The position numbers were made by a program, and so were the translations under genes. DNA of 64,000 nt from contig JAOULO010000002.1 of NCBI GenBank assembly GCA_029881995.1, positions 62,001 to 126,000 of the forward strand, given 5' to 3'. The notes beneath the pieces were generated by a model, which was not told where the DNA came from, did not search any database, and saw nothing but the letters and a program-made list of their open reading frames with translations. Positions 58,158 through 64,000 of this stretch are shown here, piece after piece. This DNA is from Gammaproteobacteria bacterium (GTDB taxonomy: Bacteria; Pseudomonadota; Gammaproteobacteria; UBA6429; Thiohalophilaceae). Numbering within the stretch: the stretch's first letter is position 1; every line of letters starts with the position of its first letter.

Positions 58158-59054
58158 ATGACGACCGCCATGAATATGGATTGGGATGATCTGCGTATCG
58201 TACTGGCTATCTGCCGAGAGTGCAGCCTGACCGGAGCGGCCCGGGTGCTGGGCACGAGTCACAGTACTGTTTTCAGGCAAATCAATAAGATAGAGAAGAA
58301 ATTTGCGACCCGGTTTTTTAATCGACTGCCCCACGGCTATGAGATGACCGAGGCCGGGGAGCTGGTGCTGCACAAGGCGGGCAGTATTGAGGATGAGATC
58401 CTGGAATTGCGGCGCGAGTTACAGGGTAAGGACCTTCGCTTACAGGGGAATATCCGCCTGACCGCACCGGAGGGGGTTAGTCATTATATCCTCATGCCTC
58501 ACATCGCCAGCTTTTATGAGGAACATCCGGATGTTACGATTGAGTTAAAGCCATCATCTGTTATTTTTGAGATGGGGCGTAGTGAAGTAGATCTGGCCAT
58601 TCGCATGACCGATACACCACCACAAAACTGCATTGCGAAAAAGATTTGTGATTTCAAAATGGGTTTGTATGCATGCGATGCATATTTACAAAATGTTGGA
58701 GATAAGGCTGTGTGGGAGTATGAGTATGTACTGTGCTTACATTATCTACAGGCCCTTTCCAGACATGTCTGGAAAGGTAATGTTATTCCCCATATAAAAT
58801 TTTCATCCGACAATATACTGAGCGTGGCTAATGCGGCAAAAGCGGGTCTTGGTGCAACGGTGTTGCCCTGTTTGATTGGTGAAAAAGAACCGACCCTCAA
58901 GCGCATACATGCACCAGGTATTGAAGAATTCAGTAGCGAGATATGGATATTGATGCACTCAGACTTACGCCAGACATTACGAGTCAAGGCACTGATGAAT
59001 CACCTTTATGAGGGAATGCAAACAGAGATAAAGTACGCTGAAGGATTAAGTTAA
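58158..59054 (+). CDS. LysR-family transcriptional regulator
   Basis: 298 residues. N-terminal winged helix-turn-helix: VLAICRECSLTGAARVLGTSHSTVFRQINKIEKKFATRFFNR, here split only for reading: LTGAARVLGTSHSTV is the recognition part. A substrate-binding domain follows (GNIRLTAPEGVSHYILMP). Strong ribosome site GGAGGATGAT. It is likely to control the divergent methyltransferase gene and possibly the nitroreductase gene 34 bases downstream. The inducer is unknown. Confidence 0.9.
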   Translation: MTTAMNMDWDDLRIVLAICRECSLTGAARVLGTSHSTVFRQINKIEKKFATRFFNRLPHGYEMTEAGELVLHKAGSIEDEILELRRELQGKDLRLQGNIRLTAPEGVSHYILMPHIASFYEEHPDVTIELKPSSVIFEMGRSEVDLAIRMTDTPPQNCIAKKICDFKMGLYACDAYLQNVGDKAVWEYEYVLCLHYLQALSRHVWKGNVIPHIKFSSDNILSVANAAKAGLGATVLPCLIGEKEPTLKRIHAPGIEEFSSEIWILMHSDLRQTLRVKALMNHLYEGMQTEIKYAEGLS

Positions 59055-59088
59055 AATATAATTTGAGAAGTTGAAAAGTGGAGTAGAA

Positions 59089-59745
59089 ATGAAACACCCT
59101 GTGATTGATGATTTAATGTGGCGGTATACATCTAAGAAATACGATTCCACGAGAAAAGTTGCAGAGAAAGATCTGGATGTAATATTCGAAGCCATGCGTC
59201 TGTCCGCATCTTCTATCAACTCTCAGCCCTGGAAGTTTATTGTTCTGGAGAGTGACCAGGCCAAGCAACGCATGCACGATACTTTTGCTAATCAGCACCA
59301 GTTTAATCAGCCGCATGTGAAGGAAAGTTCCCACTTTATTCTTTTTGCCCATAAACCTGATTACAGTCGGGATGATTTTGACGGAGTTGTTGATAAATAT
59401 ATCCAGGATGGCCGTGTCAAAGAGGAAGACAGGGAAAAGGCCTATGGTGCCTGTCGTTTTATTGAGATGAATACTGATGAGTCGGGAAATAATAGTGCAT
59501 GGACCATGGCACAACTTTATCTTGCCCTGGGTAATACCATGCATACTCTGGCACGACTAAAGATCGATTCCACGCCCATCGAAGGGATTGATACAGAGCT
59601 TGTGAATAAAGAGTTTGCCAAAGAACTGGATGGTTATTGCTGCCCAGTCGCGCTGGCTATTGGCTATCATCACCCAACAGAAGACTATAATACCCAACTA
59701 CCCAAATCCAGATTAAAACTGGAAGATGTGTTGCTCAGGATATAA
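59089..59745 (+). CDS. Nitroreductase family protein (NfsB-like)
   Basis: 218 residues from the ATG at 59089 with GGAG 5 bases before it. FMN-binding motifs are present: RYTSKKYDSTRKV at the start, RLSASSINSQPWKFIVLES, and YCCPVALAIGYHHPTEDY near the end. These FMN enzymes reduce nitroaromatics, quinones or enones with NAD(P)H. It lies 34 bases after the LysR gene in the same direction, probably co-transcribed. Confidence 0.9.
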   Translation: MKHPVIDDLMWRYTSKKYDSTRKVAEKDLDVIFEAMRLSASSINSQPWKFIVLESDQAKQRMHDTFANQHQFNQPHVKESSHFILFAHKPDYSRDDFDGVVDKYIQDGRVKEEDREKAYGACRFIEMNTDESGNNSAWTMAQLYLALGNTMHTLARLKIDSTPIEGIDTELVNKEFAKELDGYCCPVALAIGYHHPTEDYNTQLPKSRLKLEDVLLRI

Positions 59746-59775
59746 AGCATCCTGAGCCAGTGACAATCCTATTTG

Positions 59776-59946
59776 TTACTCTTCAAACACCATCAGGATT
59801 TCACGAAGACCACTCTCCAGTATAGTATCTGGAGGTACTTGCAGAGTGGCCATGATTGCTGCACTGAAAATAGTATGGATAATAGAAGCATTTATCATGA
59901 GGCTGAATAACTCACTACTGAAGATTTCCATGAGGTAATCTTTCAT
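59776..59946 (-). CDS. Possible 56-residue protein
   Basis: A short ORF with a good ribosome site (AAGGAAAACCTT before ATG), convergent with the nitroreductase gene. The product is hydrophobic in its middle (FSLMINASIIHTIFSAAIMATL) and acidic at the end (ILMVFEE). It has the size of the leader-like or membrane-active small proteins of other bacteria, but nothing identifies it. Listed because of the start context. Confidence 0.4.
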   Translation of the reverse strand: MKDYLMEIFSSELFSLMINASIIHTIFSAAIMATLQVPPDTILESGLREILMVFEE

Positions 59947-60253
59947 AAGGTTTTCCTTGTGAATAGAGTTGGCAATTCTGACTGCCGCGAAAATCTGATT
60001 GCCTTAGTATCCAGTTCGGAAATATCTGATCATTTCTTAATGCTTAAATTGTAAAAAATGATAAATTATTTTCAATTAAAATCAAAACTGGAAAATTATT
60101 TTGGTCAATTTAGGAAAAAATCTCTCTAAAGCGACTAATCACACATCGATAGTGTGCTTGTGACATTATTTGTCAGTAGCTTGTGATGTTTTTGTGATAC
60201 TGGTTTGCGATTATATCCCTGAACACTTAAACTGTTCAGACAGGGAAATAATA
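59947..60253. other. AT-rich intergenic region before egtB
   Basis: About 300 bases with no supported gene. The AT-rich stretch 60040-60130 probably contains the egtB promoter. No FNR box, riboswitch or repeat was seen. An in-frame ATG at 60170 would extend EgtB by 28 residues that do not look like the family. Confidence 0.4.
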
Positions 60254-61534
60254 ATGACAGCCACTTCTTTATCAAAATTACCTGAATATACGTCTTTTTC
60301 ACAACTTAACGCGGATTTTTTGCGTGTTCGAGAAGATTCAGAATCCATCTGTCGACCGTTAGAAATAGAAGACTACGGTATGCAGACTATCGCTGATGTG
60401 AGTCCACCTAAATGGCATCTGGCACATACCAGCTGGTTTTTTGAAACCTTTTTATTAAAACCCTTTGTCCAGAATTATCGTGAGTTTCATCCACAGTTTG
60501 CCCACTTGTTTAACTCCTATTATGAAACGGTAGGCACATTTCATCCTCGACCCGAGCGAGGCCTGTTGGCCAGGCCAACCGTAAAAGAGGTTTACTCATA
60601 TCGTGCTCATGTCGATGAGGCCATGACCAGGCTGATTGAGATGACCGATCATGAGCAATATGAGGAAATCATCAACCGAACTATCCTGGGTCTTCATCAT
60701 GAGCAACAGCATCAGGAATTACTCTACACAGATATAAAACATATTTTTGCCTATAGCCCACTGCGGCCTGTTTACCGGGAAAAAGACTATCCCTCCACCG
60801 ATAAATTAAAAGCCCTTGACTGGCTTTCTGTTTCACCACACGTGTATGAAACAGGTCATGTAGGGAAGGTCTTTGCCTATGACAACGAATATCCCAGGCA
60901 TAAGTCGTATCTGAATGGAGCAAAGCTTGCATCAAGACTGGTGACAAATGGTGAGTTTCTAGAATTTATAGAAGAGGGTGCCTATCAAAGGGCAGAATTG
61001 TGGCTATCTGATGGTTGGAAAACGGTCCAGCAATATCACTGGCAGGCACCATTGTACTGGGAACAGATCGATGGTGAATGGTGGTACATGACTCTGTCTG
61101 GATTCAAGCCAGTCGATCTAAATGCCCCTGTCGTTCATGTCAGTCTTTATGAGGCGGATGCCTTTGCACGCTGGGCGGGTAAACGATTACCTACAGAAGC
61201 GGAATGGGAAGTATTGGCCAGTCAGGCTGCCATTAAAGGCAATTTGCGTGATTCTGATAACCTTCAACCAATTGCATTGCAGGGTTACCATGAGCAGTTT
61301 TATGGTGATGTTTGGGAATGGACACAGAGTCCTTATGCCCCGTATCCGGGTTATAAAACTCCACCAGGGGCGATTGGTGAATACAATGGTAAGTTTATGA
61401 GTAACCAGTTTGTTTTACGTGGTGGATCATGTGTAACACCCGCTGAACATATCCGCGCGACTTATCGTAACTTTTTCTATGCTGGCGATCGTTGGCAGTT
61501 CAGCGGAATTCGCTTAGCGGAGGATTTGGTATGA
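60254..61534 (+). CDS. egtB: Ergothioneine biosynthesis sulfoxide synthase EgtB
   Basis: 426 residues from the ATG at 60254 (AGGGAAATA upstream). The N-terminal DinB-like domain holds the iron histidines: WHLAHTSWFFETF and LHHEQQHQELLYTD (the HxxxHxE motif). The C-terminal formylglycine-generating-enzyme-like domain ends GGSCVTPAEHIRATYRNFF and RWQFSGIRLAED. EgtB joins trimethylhistidine (hercynine) with a thiol (glutamylcysteine or cysteine) using oxygen. Its stop overlaps the egtD start by ATGA. No egtA, egtC or egtE is seen here, so a two-gene pathway using cysteine or another thiol is likely. Confidence 0.93.
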   Translation: MTATSLSKLPEYTSFSQLNADFLRVREDSESICRPLEIEDYGMQTIADVSPPKWHLAHTSWFFETFLLKPFVQNYREFHPQFAHLFNSYYETVGTFHPRPERGLLARPTVKEVYSYRAHVDEAMTRLIEMTDHEQYEEIINRTILGLHHEQQHQELLYTDIKHIFAYSPLRPVYREKDYPSTDKLKALDWLSVSPHVYETGHVGKVFAYDNEYPRHKSYLNGAKLASRLVTNGEFLEFIEEGAYQRAELWLSDGWKTVQQYHWQAPLYWEQIDGEWWYMTLSGFKPVDLNAPVVHVSLYEADAFARWAGKRLPTEAEWEVLASQAAIKGNLRDSDNLQPIALQGYHEQFYGDVWEWTQSPYAPYPGYKTPPGAIGEYNGKFMSNQFVLRGGSCVTPAEHIRATYRNFFYAGDRWQFSGIRLAEDLV

Positions 61535-62502
61535 ATGGAGTAAATATTGGTCCAATCCAGTTTTATGATCACCATCCTGCGCCAGCAGATTTTTATAGTG
61601 ATGTGATAAAGGGCTTGCAACAGGATCAGAAAATGATTCCACCTAAGTATTTCTACGACCAAAAGGGATCAGAACTCTTCGACCTTATCTGTGATACTCA
61701 GGAATATTATCCCACCCGTACCGAGCTGGCCATTCTCAAAGATAATGCCAATGAGATCGCCGATAATATTGGCCCGGAATGTCTACTGGTTGAGCCAGGT
61801 AGTGGCAGTAGTTATAAAGTTCGTAGCCTGCTCGACGCCCTGAAACCACAGGCCTATGTGCCAATGGATATTTCCAAAACCTATTTAATTGAAGCGGCCA
61901 GTAAGTTATCGGACGATTATCCCTGGTTAGAGGTGCATGCCAGTTGTATCGATTTTACTGATAAACTGCACTTACCCCCAATTTTGTCTGAAGAAGCGAA
62001 AAAAGTGGCCTTTTTCCCTGGTTCCAGTATAGGCAATTTTGAACCGGCGGATGCGGTGCATTTTATGAGTGATATTGCAAATATGGTAGGTGAAGAAGGT
62101 GGCTTATTGATCGGGGTGGATTTGAAAAAAGATAAAACTATTCTGGATTCAGCCTATAACGACAATCAGGATATTACAGCACAGTTTAACATGAATCTAT
62201 TGACACGGATTAATAATGAATTAAATGCTGAGTTCGACCTGGCAAGTTTTGAACACAATGCCTTTTATAATGAAAAGCTGGGTCGTATAGAAATGCATCT
62301 TGTTAGTAATATGGAACAGGAAGTCAGTGTAGATGACGTATTGATTAAGTTTGATAAGGGTGAATCCATTCACACTGAAAGCTCTTATAAGTATTCTATT
62401 GCTGAATTTCAGAAACTGGCTGGAAAGGCTGGTTTTGAATCTAGTGAAGTTTGGACCGATAAAAAAGATCTATTCAGTCTACATTATTTTACGATGACTT
62501 GA
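61531..62502 (+). CDS. egtD: Histidine N-alpha-methyltransferase EgtD
   Basis: 323 residues from the ATG at 61531, which overlaps the egtB stop. Family features: KMIPPKYFYDQKGSELFD, then the SAM-binding LLVEPGSGSSYKVRSLLDAL, and KVAFFPGSSIGNFEP. EgtD methylates histidine three times to hercynine, the substrate of EgtB. With EgtB it makes ergothioneine, a low-molecular-weight thiol that protects against oxidants. Its 3-prime end overlaps the convergent membrane protein gene by 14 bases. Confidence 0.94.
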   Translation: MNGVNIGPIQFYDHHPAPADFYSDVIKGLQQDQKMIPPKYFYDQKGSELFDLICDTQEYYPTRTELAILKDNANEIADNIGPECLLVEPGSGSSYKVRSLLDALKPQAYVPMDISKTYLIEAASKLSDDYPWLEVHASCIDFTDKLHLPPILSEEAKKVAFFPGSSIGNFEPADAVHFMSDIANMVGEEGGLLIGVDLKKDKTILDSAYNDNQDITAQFNMNLLTRINNELNAEFDLASFEHNAFYNEKLGRIEMHLVSNMEQEVSVDDVLIKFDKGESIHTESSYKYSIAEFQKLAGKAGFESSEVWTDKKDLFSLHYFTMT

Positions 62503-62830
62503 CATAAAGTGGTTTTTTATCAAACAGGTGTAACCAGCCTTTAATAATTCGATATATGAGCCAGATGGAGCTGGCGATAAGAATAATTTGCCCGATTCCC
62601 TGTTTAAAGCTTAGCCCCCCCAGAGTAAACCAGAGCATACAGTACCAGAAGCTTCGAATCTGCCATTTATAATGACTCGCCAGCCAACTGTCTTTGATAT
62701 CATTTCGTTTAACATAATTGATAATGACTCCGATTATCAGAGTTATGCCAAGATTAAAAAAGGAAACGGCCTGCAGGGCATAAACCACATGCGTAAGCCT
62801 GAGGGCGGATTTATTATCGGATTCTGACAT
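62489..62830 (-). CDS. Small DUF4870-like membrane protein
   Basis: 113 residues with three hydrophobic segments (FFNLGITLIIGVIINYV, FWYCMLWFTLGGLSF, IILIASSIWLIYRII) and the loop DSWLASHYKWQIRSFWY, like that of DUF4870-type proteins of gammaproteobacteria. Inner membrane, function unknown. It begins 6 bases after the M61 peptidase gene, so the two are co-transcribed. Confidence 0.7.
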   Translation of the reverse strand: MSESDNKSALRLTHVVYALQAVSFFNLGITLIIGVIINYVKRNDIKDSWLASHYKWQIRSFWYCMLWFTLGGLSFKQGIGQIILIASSIWLIYRIIKGWLHLFDKKPLYVKSS

Positions 62831-62836
62831 ATGGAC

Positions 62837-64000
62837 TTACTTAACTAATTGAACTTTATTGTTTGCGGTATCTTCCGAGTATGGGTAACGCAACCAGGTA
62901 TTCCTAGCCTGGTATTGCTCGTTTGTTGCCTTATCATCAAGAGTGATGACACAGGTGTTCTCTTCACTGACTGCCAGAGTAACTGAAAGTTCCATAAGTT
63001 CATCGCGTCGGAAGGCGTGGACGAAAATCGTGCTGCCAGGCGTATATGAGGCCAATGTTTTATCGATATTGGCTTTGTCGGTTTTAAGCTGATCAATCGC
63101 GATGATCACGTCACCGGCCGACAGGCCAGCCCGTTGAGCAGGGCCATTGTCAAATACATGAGTAAGCAAGGCGCCCAATTCATGTTTCACAAACCGTGCT
63201 CCCATCCCTGAGACAGGTTGATTAGAACTGGCTGGTTTACCTCCCTTGTCATCCATGTTCTCGGCAGGGCGAAGCAGAAAGTTTACACCGACATGGTTTA
63301 GTAACTCTGGTAGAGGGATATCTTCAGTACCATGTAAGTGTTTATTAAAGAATTCACTTAGTTCCACACCAGCGAAAGTTGAAATAATCTCTTCAATACG
63401 AGCTTCTGGTACCCCTTTCTGGGGTTTGCCATATTCCTGCCACAGGTGACGCATAACATCATCCAGTGATTTATTGTCATTTGTATGTTGTCGAATCAGG
63501 CAGTCCACAGACAGGGCCAGTAAGGCACCGCGAGTGTAATAACTAACGATGGCATTGGGTGCATTTTCATCCTGCTTATAGAATTTGGTCCAGGCATCAA
63601 AACTGGATTCAGCCGCACTTTGTTTTAATCGTCCGCTACCATGCCAGACACGAGTGGCAGTCTGACCAAGCAGTTCAAGATATCGTTGCGGCTTTATAAG
63701 GCCGGTTCTGACCAGAGCGAGATCATCAAAATAGGAGGTAAATCCTTCAAAGGCCCACAATTGTTTTGTATAGGACTCCTGTTGAAGGTTGTAGGGTAAA
63801 AAAGCTTCAGGCTTGATCTGCTTTATATTCCAGGTGTGAAAATACTCATGACTGCATAGACCCAGAAAAGCAACGTAGTCGTCAGTGAGTTCAGTTTGAT
63901 TTGCCAGGGGGAGATTATTACGACTGCAAAGCAGGCTGGTGGATGAACGATGTTCCAGTCCACCGTAGCCACTACCCACAACCATAACTAGAAACAGATA
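62837..64000 (-). CDS. M61 family peptidase with PDZ domain, C-terminal part
   Basis: The frame is open to the window edge (first residues YLFLVM), so the N-terminal part is outside. Visible: GYGGLEHRSST, the zinc motif SHEYFHTWNIK (HExxH), the third ligand glutamate in WAFEGFTSYFDD, and a PDZ domain near the end (VFDNGPAQRAGLSAGDVIIAID). This is the glycyl aminopeptidase (M61) family, cytosolic or periplasmic zinc enzymes that trim peptides. The seen part of about 387 residues agrees with a full length near 600. It is the leader of a transcript with the small membrane protein. Confidence 0.9.
   Translation of the reverse strand, partial: YLFLVMVVGSGYGGLEHRSSTSLLCSRNNLPLANQTELTDDYVAFLGLCSHEYFHTWNIKQIKPEAFLPYNLQQESYTKQLWAFEGFTSYFDDLALVRTGLIKPQRYLELLGQTATRVWHGSGRLKQSAAESSFDAWTKFYKQDENAPNAIVSYYTRGALLALSVDCLIRQHTNDNKSLDDVMRHLWQEYGKPQKGVPEARIEEIISTFAGVELSEFFNKHLHGTEDIPLPELLNHVGVNFLLRPAENMDDKGGKPASSNQPVSGMGARFVKHELGALLTHVFDNGPAQRAGLSAGDVIIAIDQLKTDKANIDKTLASYTPGSTIFVHAFRRDELMELSVTLAVSEENTCVITLDDKATNEQYQARNTWLRYPYSEDTANNKVQLVK

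Noticed and set aside
1-64000. tRNA, rRNA, prophage, transposon or integron
   Set aside because: No rRNA segments, cloverleaf-like tRNA ends, integrase, transposase or att-like direct repeats were seen on reading both strands.

Overview
The window looks like a chromosomal segment of a sulfur-cycle gammaproteobacterium with a very large capacity for c-type cytochromes. This rests on gene content: a cysteine-free DsrC homologue, a DsrS-like protein, a System I (Ccm) cytochrome c maturation operon and FNR-type boxes. I cannot name the genus. No rRNA, tRNA, CRISPR array, transposase or phage gene was seen.

Layout. 1-6.5 kb: a TauD-type dioxygenase end, a stand-alone Cas6/Cmx6-like protein, a DsrC homologue without cysteines, small conserved proteins, a PiuC-type dioxygenase, an HPP membrane protein, a beta-helix lipoprotein, an acetyltransferase and a receiver-like gene broken by a stop. 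6.5-13.6 kb (minus strand): ccmABCDEFGHI, with ccmE frameshifted in this sequence. 13.7-41.0 kb (plus strand): ten multiheme cytochromes carrying 108 haem-binding motifs in total (7, 4, 12, 8, 8, 3, 18, 12, 21 and 15), with two outer-membrane barrels, three NHL beta-propellers and several b-type or helical inner-membrane proteins. 41.0-46.8 kb: a periplasmic ankyrin protein, a flavin/Fe-S oxidoreductase and conserved proteins. 46.8-49.6 kb: an AT-rich cassette of three Sec-exported mini-proteins with a double-glycine-like motif, a transporter-less C39 peptidase and a barrel protein. 49.6-64 kb: Sel1 protein, MoxR ATPase/VWA protein, DsrS-like protein, glutaredoxin, assorted enzymes, the ergothioneine genes egtB-egtD, and an M61 peptidase cut by the window edge.

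How it may work together (inference). The Ccm operon would make the holocytochromes. A membrane complex at 24.2-27.4 kb (octahaem with tail anchor, split cytochrome b, 38-residue membrane protein, trihaem protein) looks like a quinone/cytochrome c module. The barrel at 18.2 kb, between two NHL lipoproteins and followed by a 12-haem protein, looks like an outer-membrane electron conduit. The tetrahaem protein at 16.3 kb, with its own FNR box and terminator, looks like an abundant secreted subunit, possibly an OmcE-like filament cytochrome. A second set (35.4-41.0 kb) pairs 21- and 15-haem repeat proteins with a SPOR/TPR-barrel protein. FNR-like boxes before three of these units suggest induction at low oxygen.

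The two most promising undescribed systems are this multi-conduit extracellular electron transfer island and the C39 peptidase/short GG-peptide cassette.
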